A DNA stretch of 64,000 nucleotides, taken from positions 62,001 to 126,000 of the IMG/VR virus record IMGVR_UViG_3300050821_002963, one strand, 5' to 3'. Made by a program: the position numbers and the translations under genes. Below the pieces are notes generated by a model. That model made no database searches. It was given only the letters and a program-made list of their open reading frames with translations, and was not told the origin of the DNA. Of this stretch, positions 1 to 7,062 are shown in pieces. Position 1 is the stretch's first letter. Every line of letters starts with the position of its first letter. This DNA is from a virus.

Positions 1-1
1 G

Positions 2-649
2 GGAGATTGGGATAGACAGGAGCCGGTAGACCCAGCACCGGCATACGGTCACGATAATTATCTGGCGGGGCAGATGCTGATGCTATCAGCAAAGACGTTT
101 CCAATAGACAGAGACGTGACGATGTATCTATTGGACAGGGAGACAACGGATAGAACAAACGGATGTACTCACATCGGCAACAAGTATTATTCTGGTCTGC
201 CTAAGGACAAGAACGATGAGTATCCGTGGGATGCAACGATAGTTCTATATGGCAAGAGAATTCCACCACACCCAGCAATGACAAGATATCTGGTGGCACA
301 CGAATACGGTCATGTGGTCAAGAAGTACATCAGTTGGATGCGGGGAGAGAAGGAAGCAGACGATAAGTTGTACAAGGAGTATGGAGAAGTCAGGGAGATG
401 GAGCAGGTCAAGAGCTATGGACCTGGCACGTGGCACAAAGCAGTATCGGAGTTGTTTGCGAATGATTTCCGGATGTTGGTTACAGGGGTAGAGAAAGAGT
501 ATTGGCCTCATCCTGGATTCAAGAGGCCGGAAGAACTGGACAAGGTGCAGTTGTGGTGGACACACGCGAAAGAGCTGGCACACAAGGAGAATGAGAATGA
601 GAAGGATGTTGTTGGCAGTGTTCCTGCTGCTGAGTTGCGTAACAGCTAG
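2..649 (+). CDS. Putative zinc metallopeptidase, 5' end outside the window
   Basis: The frame is open to the first bases of the window, so the gene very likely starts upstream; the first in-window ATG is at 74. HEYGH (codons 299-313), in a context YLVAHEYGHVVKK, fits the HExxH zinc-binding signature of metallopeptidases. A downstream Glu/His-rich helix could supply the third ligand but I cannot fix it. Charged and without membrane segments, apart from the missing N-terminus. It overlaps the next gene, a predicted lipoprotein, by 59 bases. The exact family is not recognised; peptidase assignment rests on the motif alone. Confidence 0.65.
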   Translation, partial: GDWDRQEPVDPAPAYGHDNYLAGQMLMLSAKTFPIDRDVTMYLLDRETTDRTNGCTHIGNKYYSGLPKDKNDEYPWDATIVLYGKRIPPHPAMTRYLVAHEYGHVVKKYISWMRGEKEADDKLYKEYGEVREMEQVKSYGPGTWHKAVSELFANDFRMLVTGVEKEYWPHPGFKRPEELDKVQLWWTHAKELAHKENENEKDVVGSVPAAELRNS

Positions 650-971
650 ACCTCAGGCTCAGACCCAATCGAGACAGTTTTCCATCCAAGTGGTAGCGGC
701 TGGCTCGAAGCGTTTGGTAAATCTCTCTTGGACGCCTGGTCCACCGGTAGCTTGCGGAACGGTAGTCGGCTACAAGATTTACAAAAGCACAGCCGCGACA
801 ATAGATACTATGGAGTATCTGGCTTCCACGGCGACAACTATTTATGTAGATCAGGCGGTTACCTCTGGACACACTTATTTTTATCTGGTAACAGCTTACG
901 TGGATAGTACGAGCAGTTGCTTTCCACCAGAGAGTAATCCATCTAATACGGTCTCGGCGGTTATTCCTTAA
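591..971 (+). CDS. Predicted exported or lipoprotein with a fibronectin type III-like domain
   Basis: 126 residues. The N-terminus is basic and then strongly hydrophobic and ends in LLLSC, which fits a signal peptide with a lipobox-like cysteine. The rest (about residues 28-126) has the layout of an FN3 domain: LSWTPG near the start, VGYKIYKS in the middle, and YFYLVTAYV near the end. Such domains are common in surface-binding phage and bacterial proteins. It sits with two more exported proteins, so a role at the cell surface or virion surface is plausible but not shown. Confidence 0.7.
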   Translation: MRMRRMLLAVFLLLSCVTARPQAQTQSRQFSIQVVAAGSKRLVNLSWTPGPPVACGTVVGYKIYKSTAATIDTMEYLASTATTIYVDQAVTSGHTYFYLVTAYVDSTSSCFPPESNPSNTVSAVIP

Positions 972-983
972 GAGGGAGTGGAC

Positions 984-1877
984 ATGAAAGCATTATTGGC
1001 TATTTTGACGTTGATGGTTTTGTGGGGAGATCCGGTTCCACCGGCAGCTCCGATTCTATCCAGCGTGACACCGAGTAGGATTGCGGTTGCTTCACCGGAT
1101 ACGGGAGTAGCACTAGCTGGTAGCAACTTTCGTTCCAATGCCAGAGCGGTGTTAAACCAGACACAGCCATTGACAACGAATTTCATAAGCTCGACAGCAC
1201 TGAGGGCTATCATACCGGCGGTAAGCTTGAAGACGCCTGGAACGGCTTCCATTTTGGTTTCACAATCGACGGGTTCGAATCAGTCGGCTTCGAAGAGTCT
1301 GTCAATTACGATTGCGGCAGCCCCAACGCCAACGATTACCACAATCAGTCCGGCTCATGTGGTGTTGGGTAGTCCAGCATTTACGCTGACGGTTAACGGT
1401 ACGAACTTTTCCAGTTCGTCGGTGGTCATGTGGGACTCGACGGCACTGGTGACCACATTCGTAAGTGCTGCACAGCTGACAGCAGCAGTTCCGAATACGT
1501 TGTACAATCTGGTCGGCACTTCCAGTATCACGGTCAAAGATACTTCGGGAGTATCGGCACCAGCTACTATGACCAAGGTTGGGGTGCTGACGATTACGGC
1601 GGTAGCACTTCCTGGTGGACAAGTCAATACGGTATACCAGACGACAACGTTGACAGCCACGGGTGGCACGGCGCCATACACTTGGACTCTGGCTACGGGG
1701 AGCAGTTTACCTGCAGGCCTGACACTAAGCTCAGCAGGAGTTATCAGTGGCACACCAACGGGTGTTGGCATAACGACATTTCCTTCGACGGTTACGTTTA
1801 CGGTGGTGGTAACAGACGCTACTGGAACACTGGCAAGACGGAAGTTTACATTTGGTAAAGCGGTTTCGGGGAAGTAA
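984..1877 (+). CDS. Exported protein with two IPT/TIG-like and one putative-Ig domain
   Basis: 297 residues from the ATG at 984, preferred over the in-frame GTG at 978 because AGAGGGAG lies just upstream. After a hydrophobic signal (MKALLAILTLMVLW) come two IPT/TIG-like domains, marked by SV.PS..A......ALAGSNF and TISPAHVVLGSPAFTLTVNG, then a He_PIG-like domain (GGTAPYTW, LPAGLTLSSAGVISGTPTG). These are beta-sandwich adhesion domains, abundant in acidobacterial secreted proteins. The gene is probably of host origin or used for host-surface attachment. Confidence 0.75.
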   Translation: MKALLAILTLMVLWGDPVPPAAPILSSVTPSRIAVASPDTGVALAGSNFRSNARAVLNQTQPLTTNFISSTALRAIIPAVSLKTPGTASILVSQSTGSNQSASKSLSITIAAAPTPTITTISPAHVVLGSPAFTLTVNGTNFSSSSVVMWDSTALVTTFVSAAQLTAAVPNTLYNLVGTSSITVKDTSGVSAPATMTKVGVLTITAVALPGGQVNTVYQTTTLTATGGTAPYTWTLATGSSLPAGLTLSSAGVISGTPTGVGITTFPSTVTFTVVVTDATGTLARRKFTFGKAVSGK

Positions 1878-1879
1878 AG

Positions 1880-2101
1880 ATGCGAAAAAGAAAAAGCAAT
1901 CCGGTGACTTTGGAGAGGTTGCTGAAGACAGCTCCTGAAAGTCACCGGTTGACGTTGATGGAAGTAAGAGCACTGAATTCAATTCAGAAGCAGTATAAGG
2001 TACAGATTAAGTTCATGATGGACTGTGTACAGTGGAAGAACAAGAATAAGATTACCCAGGCAATGCTTGAGCAGTTGGTGAACGGGCCTTGCTGGGGCTG
2101 A
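1880..2101 (+). CDS. Small hypothetical protein
   Basis: 73 residues, very basic at the N-terminus (MRKRKSN), with a single helical stretch in the middle. ATG start with GGGGAAGTAAAG upstream. No family recognised. It lies tightly between exported-protein genes and is retained because of spacing, ribosome-binding site and coding-like composition. Confidence 0.55.
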   Translation: MRKRKSNPVTLERLLKTAPESHRLTLMEVRALNSIQKQYKVQIKFMMDCVQWKNKNKITQAMLEQLVNGPCWG

Positions 2102-2114
2102 GAGGAGAATAAGA

Positions 2115-2339
2115 ATGGTTATCCCAGCGGCAATGAATGTGGAGTCAGCGGTAGACATGCTGAAGGTAATAGACAAGGCAGTCATAGATGACCAGCTGAA
2201 AGAATTGCGGGAGGGACTGCCGGGTGTCAACAACGATATCGAGAAAGGTTATCTACTGGGACTGCAGACAGCGAGAAGTGTGATCAGAGGGAATGTGGCT
2301 ATCGGCTTGGCTGGCATAGATGCGGAGAACATACTGTGA
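2115..2339 (+). CDS. Small hypothetical helical protein
   Basis: 74 residues, mostly alpha-helical by composition, rich in Glu, Asp and Leu. GAGGAGAATAAGA gives a good ribosome-binding site before the ATG. Its stop overlaps the GTG start of the next gene. No family recognised. Confidence 0.55.
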   Translation: MVIPAAMNVESAVDMLKVIDKAVIDDQLKELREGLPGVNNDIEKGYLLGLQTARSVIRGNVAIGLAGIDAENIL

Positions 2340-2797
2340 GTAAGATAGGACTAGCGGCTTTGCTGTTGCTATTGACTGCTTGGCCGACAATGGCTGGGCC
2401 AAAGAAAGTGTTGACTTTCTTTACTAGACCATTTCGCGACCCTCTCTGGGACGTAGGAGAGTTTTTGAACGCGGCAGCAATCGGTACAGATGCTTACTCA
2501 ACAGTCTTGCGGACGAATAGGCAGGTGGAGACAAATCGTTTCCTGGGTAGGAATCCATCACGGGCTAGTGTGGTTGGTTTGGCAACACTTAGTTTCAGCC
2601 TACAGACTACTTATCACGCGGCGTGTTGGCATTTGACTACGGGTGAGAACGATACGAAGCCTTGGCGTATTGTTGGCTATACGGCTATACCGACTGAGGT
2701 TGTGATTATCTATGGATATTTTGGAGCAGTCCATAATTTTCAGCTGGAGTTTCCGAAGCTCAAAGCTCAGGACTCTATGATCCAGGTGAAACGATAA
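2336..2797 (+). CDS. Hypothetical exported or membrane protein
   Basis: 153 residues starting at GTG, overlapping the previous stop by four bases (GTGA). It begins with a signal-peptide-like segment (LAALLLLLTAWPTMAG, plausible cleavage after TMA). A second hydrophobic segment lies near residues 115-130 (IVGYTAIPTEVVIIYGYFG). Product unknown; likely in the envelope. Confidence 0.6.
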   Translation: MSKIGLAALLLLLTAWPTMAGPKKVLTFFTRPFRDPLWDVGEFLNAAAIGTDAYSTVLRTNRQVETNRFLGRNPSRASVVGLATLSFSLQTTYHAACWHLTTGENDTKPWRIVGYTAIPTEVVIIYGYFGAVHNFQLEFPKLKAQDSMIQVKR

Positions 2798-2808
2798 GGA
2801 GAATAAAA

Positions 2809-3153
2809 ATGAACAGACGTGAGTGGATGAGACAGATAGGACTGGGAGCACTGGTAGGCTATGCAGCTACAAAGATAGGCTTGCCAGAAGATGCAGTAGC
2901 AGAAAGCAATGTGGATGTGCGAGTAAATACTAGGCCGGATGAAGTAATAGAACGATGTGGTTGGCGTGATGGGAAATGGATGCATGCGAAGGATGTAAGA
3001 TGCTTCGGGGCTATGGTTGATGGAGTTCATGACGATACGGAGGCGGTTCAGAAAGCATTGGATTGGGCAGCGTCAAAGCCCGCAGATGAAATTAGACGGG
3101 TCTGGCTTCCAGTTGGTAAGAAAGTAAGAATAGATGGGATAGTGAGAATATGA
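2809..3153 (+). CDS. Short protein resembling the start of a pectate-lyase-type beta-helix, possibly truncated
   Basis: 114 residues. The N-terminus has an RR pair followed by a weakly hydrophobic stretch (MNRREWMRQIGLGALVG), similar to a Tat signal. Residues 61-114 match the opening of Pectate_lyase_3 domains: DVRCFGAMVDGVHDDTEAV, then VWLPVGKKVRIDGIVRI. Full-length members continue for hundreds of residues of beta-helix, which is absent here. It is either a decayed tail-spike or exported glycosidase, or a minimal adaptor. No frameshift partner is visible downstream. Confidence 0.6.
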   Translation: MNRREWMRQIGLGALVGYAATKIGLPEDAVAESNVDVRVNTRPDEVIERCGWRDGKWMHAKDVRCFGAMVDGVHDDTEAVQKALDWAASKPADEIRRVWLPVGKKVRIDGIVRI

Positions 3154-3227
3154 TTACCGCAGCGTTTTTTATGGGGTTTGTAATTGGCCTCGTACTAGGA
3201 GCCAAGGTTGGCAGGGACTATCTATGA
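3150..3227 (+). CDS. 25-residue single-membrane-span peptide
   Basis: A short frame from ATG 3150 to TGA 3227, overlapping the stop of the previous gene and the start of the next one by ATGA on each side. The peptide MITAAFFMGFVIGLVLGAKV is almost entirely hydrophobic followed by GRDYL. Double translational coupling argues that it is translated. Function unknown; a similar mini-gene lies at 22395. Confidence 0.5.
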   Translation: MITAAFFMGFVIGLVLGAKVGRDYL

Positions 3228-4111
3228 AAGTTCTCTGCACATTCTCGGGAAAGTATGGGGATATACTTTGGTCTCTGCCAACAGCTAGGCAGATTGCAAA
3301 AGACATTGCCTGCGATCCGGTGGATTTTGCCATGATGCCTTACTACGAAAGTTTGTGTCCACTGATAGAAGCACAGGAGTACATTCGTAGATGCTTTGTG
3401 ATTCCGGATTGGATACGGACGCATAGCAATCATGGAGACGGGCCGTGGGAAGCTCCAACGTTCAAAGAACAGTACGAAGGCAGGGAATGGACGGCTACGG
3501 TCGGTCGGCATGAAGACTTTACAGCTGGTTATCTATACGACAAGGTGTATCAGCTAACGTACAAAGCCCATCCTGGCATATCAGCACCAAGTATGGCACT
3601 GGTAGACTTCGTAGCCTACCAGCAAGGAATACAGCTGCAGCAGCCGGTGGTTCCTTTTATAAGTACAGGAAAGAAAAGGATGTGGCATGAGAACGGACTC
3701 ATGGTCGCGGTGGCTTTCAACGAACAATACGATGAGCTGAAGAAACAGTTCATTAGGGAGTTGGCGGCTAGAGTTGGTGAGATGACGAGAGAGAATCATT
3801 ACACAGTGGACTTGCACGATGTGGCTAATCTGCCTTGGCTGGAAGCGGCTCAGGTAATAGAAGATGCGGATCTGTTTATCGGATGCAGATCAGCAAACTG
3901 GGTCATAGCGATGGGGCTGGGGAAGCAGACGATAACGTATGAGCCTCATCCTTCCAGACATGCCAGCTGCCACTTGGGAAAAGTCTTCGGTTGCCCTTAT
4001 GGGCAGGAGTATCCGTTGCCGTACATGATGCCACCAGCAGTGGCAGCAGAAGCGGCGGCAGGGATGATTAGAAAAAGAATAGAAGAAGTAAAGGAGAAAG
4101 TAACAGCATGA
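3224..4111 (+). CDS. Glycosyltransferase, GT9/GT-B-like
   Basis: 295 residues. The N-terminus (FSGKYGDILWSLPTARQI) resembles the nucleotide-sugar transferase fold of heptosyltransferase-like GT9 enzymes, where a G-D-x-L/I segment follows the first strand. Near the C-terminus, IEDADLFIGCRSANWVIAMGLGKQTI matches the acceptor-proximal 'status of sugar donor' segment of GT-B enzymes. First of about ten glycosyltransferases in the window. Substrate unknown. Confidence 0.65.
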   Translation: MKVLCTFSGKYGDILWSLPTARQIAKDIACDPVDFAMMPYYESLCPLIEAQEYIRRCFVIPDWIRTHSNHGDGPWEAPTFKEQYEGREWTATVGRHEDFTAGYLYDKVYQLTYKAHPGISAPSMALVDFVAYQQGIQLQQPVVPFISTGKKRMWHENGLMVAVAFNEQYDELKKQFIRELAARVGEMTRENHYTVDLHDVANLPWLEAAQVIEDADLFIGCRSANWVIAMGLGKQTITYEPHPSRHASCHLGKVFGCPYGQEYPLPYMMPPAVAAEAAAGMIRKRIEEVKEKVTA

Positions 4112-4320
4112 AGAACTTTTCAGATTCGGAGTTGGTTGAGTTCGCGGACTGGGCAGAAGTAACAGAGAAGGACAACACAGCAACGGTAGAAGCAAGAAGA
4201 GCTGCATCAGCCATCAGGCAGGGTTGCGATTGGATGCTGAGACACAGGGCGAGAGAAAGACAGCAGCAGATAGAACAGGCAGGTAATGTTTCGGTGACTC
4301 AGCCACAAAGAAAGCAATAG
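4108..4320 (+). CDS. Small hypothetical helical protein
   Basis: 70 residues, start overlapping the previous stop (ATGA). Charged, Ala/Arg/Gln-rich and probably helical, with a Gln-rich tail. No family recognised. Confidence 0.5.
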   Translation: MKNFSDSELVEFADWAEVTEKDNTATVEARRAASAIRQGCDWMLRHRARERQQQIEQAGNVSVTQPQRKQ

Positions 4321-4332
4321 AGGAGAACAAGC

Positions 4333-4635
4333 ATGATACTGAATAAGGCCGGACAGACGTGGAGTTTCAAATCGTGGCAAGAGCAGGAGTATCCGGAAGT
4401 CGTGGATGCGGTAGCTGCAATCAAGGTGCAGCCGAGAGAACAGTTCGTGAAGCAGATGCTGGAAGAACATGATTCGGTCAGGAAGTACGGCTATCCAGAT
4501 TTGCACTACCATAACAATATGGTAACGACAGCAGCGGTTTATCCCAGCGTAGAATACAGAAGTGGTTTTAGAGGTAAAGTAAGGTCGTCGTACAATACCA
4601 AAACAGGAATGATGGACCATACAGAGGAAAAGTAA
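4333..4635 (+). CDS. Hypothetical protein
   Basis: 100 residues; GAGGAGAACAAGC precedes the ATG. Contains an aromatic, His-rich middle (YGYPDLHYHNN). Directly abuts the glycosyltransferase-methyltransferase fusion gene. No family recognised. Confidence 0.5.
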   Translation: MILNKAGQTWSFKSWQEQEYPEVVDAVAAIKVQPREQFVKQMLEEHDSVRKYGYPDLHYHNNMVTTAAVYPSVEYRSGFRGKVRSSYNTKTGMMDHTEEK

Positions 4636-5982
4636 ATGACGGTTTACAAAAATAGAACGGGATTAATGATTGGCGTTCCGCTGAGCGGTAATCCGCTGGT
4701 GCCGGAATGGGCATTTGCTTTCCATCAGTTGCATCCACCGATGGACTATAACGTTGAGTATGCCATGATTAAGTTCAGGCCGGTAGATGAAGCAAGGCAA
4801 ATCATGGCTGAGAATGCGGTATCGAAAGGGTGTAAGTATCTTTTCTTCATAGATGAGGACACTACGCCTCCAGCTCACACGTTGAGACAGCTTATCTACC
4901 ATCTGGAGCACTGGGACAATGCAGCGGTAGCGGCTGGCATCTATTGCCACAAGTCTCAGCCTTGCATGCCGATGGTGTTTAGAGGTAACGGAGCTGGACC
5001 TTACTGGGATTGGAAAGTGGGAGAAGTATTCGATTGCTCGGGAGTTGGAATGGGTTGTGCTCTTATCAGAGTGGACGCACTGAAGACCATTCCGAAGCCA
5101 TGGTTCAAGACGGTGGACTCGGTAGAAGCTTTCATGGAGAACATTCCACAGGGTGAGATGTGGACGGAAGACTTGTATTTCTGCGACAAGATTCTCAAAG
5201 CTACAGGAGAGGGTGTACCGGAAGGCGGTTGGAATATCCTGGCAGATGGGGGAATACTTCCGAATCACTGGGATGCAAAGACTGGGCAGAGTTACAATCT
5301 TCCACCAACAGCCAAGCCACTGAGACCGGTCAACTGGCAGGAAGGGACGAAGAAGATTGTGGACTTGGGTTGCGGTGAGCCGGAGAACAGCTACAACACG
5401 GAAGAAGGAAAGGTGTTGCGGGTGGACATCCGGGAAGAAGTCAAGCCGGATTATAGATGCGACCTGAGGAAGCTGCCCTTCGCAACAAAAGAATTCGACA
5501 TAGTCTTTTCCAGTCATGTATTGGAACACTTTGCTAGGAACGAGACAAAGGCTGTACTGGACGAGTGGATTCGGATTCTCAAAGAAGATGGTGAGCTGAG
5601 ACTGGTGCTACCGAATCTGGAGTGGGCGGCTCAGCATGTGATGAACAAGGAGATAGACACGGATGTAATGAATGTGTTCTATGGAGCGCAGAGCTACAAT
5701 GAGAATTTTCACAAGACTGGGTTTACGCCACAGATCATCGAGCAGCTACTGGCAGAGCGGGGGTTTAAGAAGTTCGTATGGGACTTCCACAATTACCACA
5801 TGTTTGTCAGAGCGTGGAAGATTGAGCCGGCGGAATCCATAGCAGCTATGCAAGTGAATCCAATAGTCAGACAGAAGACGGAGTTCGAGAAGTTGGGCGA
5901 ACCGATGTTGGAGAAAGTTCAGGAAATAAAAACAGAGAACACCAATCAGCCTTTGGAAATAGAGGTTCCAGCAGGAGACTAA
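4636..5982 (+). CDS. Glycosyltransferase (GT-A) fused to a SAM-dependent methyltransferase
   Basis: 448 residues with two domains. Residues about 1-215 are a GT-A fold: KGCKYLFFIDEDTTPP carries a D-E-D metal/nucleotide-sugar motif (residues 73-75), and GEMWTEDLYFCDKI fits the catalytic-acid region. Residues about 235-400 are a class I methyltransferase of the Methyltransf_11 type: KIVDLGCGEPE (motif I, 241-251), LRVDIREE (motif II), then FDIVFSSHVLEHF. The C-terminal 50 residues are a charged tail. The fusion suggests that one glycan receives a sugar and a methyl group in sequence. Acceptor unknown. Confidence 0.8.
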   Translation: MTVYKNRTGLMIGVPLSGNPLVPEWAFAFHQLHPPMDYNVEYAMIKFRPVDEARQIMAENAVSKGCKYLFFIDEDTTPPAHTLRQLIYHLEHWDNAAVAAGIYCHKSQPCMPMVFRGNGAGPYWDWKVGEVFDCSGVGMGCALIRVDALKTIPKPWFKTVDSVEAFMENIPQGEMWTEDLYFCDKILKATGEGVPEGGWNILADGGILPNHWDAKTGQSYNLPPTAKPLRPVNWQEGTKKIVDLGCGEPENSYNTEEGKVLRVDIREEVKPDYRCDLRKLPFATKEFDIVFSSHVLEHFARNETKAVLDEWIRILKEDGELRLVLPNLEWAAQHVMNKEIDTDVMNVFYGAQSYNENFHKTGFTPQIIEQLLAERGFKKFVWDFHNYHMFVRAWKIEPAESIAAMQVNPIVRQKTEFEKLGEPMLEKVQEIKTENTNQPLEIEVPAGD

Positions 5983-7062
5983 ATGCTTTTATTTTGCGAT
6001 AGCTTTAGCCACTACACGACACTTTTACAGAAGTGGGACAATATTAACAGCGCTTCGCCAGTAATTTCTGCTACTGCGGCTCGAACACAAGCGGCCGGGC
6101 TACTGTTTAATGCTATTAGTGGACAGTGTGCCGTGCTAAAGAATTTTTCGGTTTCAAGAACGGTGATTTTGGGTTTTGCTTACCAAGTAAAAGTTTCTCC
6201 GTCCGCTGGAAATAATTGGGTGTTGTGTGCGTTCAATGATATAACAGGCGTTTCTCATGTATTTGTAAGGCTGAGTCCTTCCGGCACATTTCAATTTGTG
6301 CGGTCAACGGCAGCAAACAATACAACTGGTGTTGGGGCAAACATAGGGCCAGTATCATCTCTTGCGATAGGTGGTGGTTGGCACTATATAGAAATAACTA
6401 TAACAATAGACCCGGTTGTTGGAGCGGTGGAGATGCGGTTGGATGGGAACGTAATCATTACAGCACAGAATGTAAACACAAAGAATGCAGCCAATAATCC
6501 CAACAGCACCACTCAGCAGCTTGCTATAGGAAATTTATTATCAAATGATGCTGCTGTCGGGACACATTACTATGCAGATTTGTACTTGAACGATACGAAC
6601 GGTAACCAGTGCAACAGCTATCTGGGAGATGTGACAGTAGAAGCTCAGTTGCCTTCTGGTAATGGTACGGAGAATGACTTTACTCGTGGTGGCTCAGTTA
6701 TCAATGCACAGAATTGGATGCAGGTGGACGAAGTTCCACCAGATGACGATACGACATATAACTTTGATTCAGTTGTCGGGCATATGGAGCGCTATACTTA
6801 TCCAGCCTTGGTAGCAGCGTCGACGACAATCTATGCATTAGCAACTTGGCCCAGAGCGGAGAAGACTTCGGCTGGGGCAAGAAACTTTCGGCACATAGTA
6901 GCTTCGCAGGGAGTGGTGGTAGACAATGGAGTAGATATCGGATTGGCGGTTGGGTATACCTATCCTGGTATGGCGGCTTTTTATACAGACCCAGCTACAG
7001 GGCAGCTTTGGACACAAGCCGGGATCAATGCAGCGGAAACGGGATTTGAAATTACTCTATGA
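5983..7062 (+). CDS. Phage structural protein with a lectin/LamG-like domain
   Basis: 359 residues. The opening MLLFCDSFSHYTT followed by a beta-rich domain with GWHYIEI and VEMRLDGNVI is typical of the concanavalin/LamG-like proteins found in many tailed phages. The later segment YLGDVTVEAQLPSGNGTEN and VDEVPPDDDTTYNFDSVVG matches the conserved second half of that phage family. Likely a tail or capsid decoration protein. It overlaps the next structural gene by four bases (ATGA). Confidence 0.75.
   Translation: MLLFCDSFSHYTTLLQKWDNINSASPVISATAARTQAAGLLFNAISGQCAVLKNFSVSRTVILGFAYQVKVSPSAGNNWVLCAFNDITGVSHVFVRLSPSGTFQFVRSTAANNTTGVGANIGPVSSLAIGGGWHYIEITITIDPVVGAVEMRLDGNVIITAQNVNTKNAANNPNSTTQQLAIGNLLSNDAAVGTHYYADLYLNDTNGNQCNSYLGDVTVEAQLPSGNGTENDFTRGGSVINAQNWMQVDEVPPDDDTTYNFDSVVGHMERYTYPALVAASTTIYALATWPRAEKTSAGARNFRHIVASQGVVVDNGVDIGLAVGYTYPGMAAFYTDPATGQLWTQAGINAAETGFEITL

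Noticed and set aside
978-986. GTG at 978 as start of the IPT/TIG gene
   Set aside because: ATG at 984 is better placed after AGAGGGAG and gives a cleaner signal peptide.
1355-1945. Minus-strand frame of 196 codons with Val/Pro-rich translation
   Set aside because: Mirror of the IPT/TIG and putative-Ig gene; repeats on the + strand create the open antisense frame.
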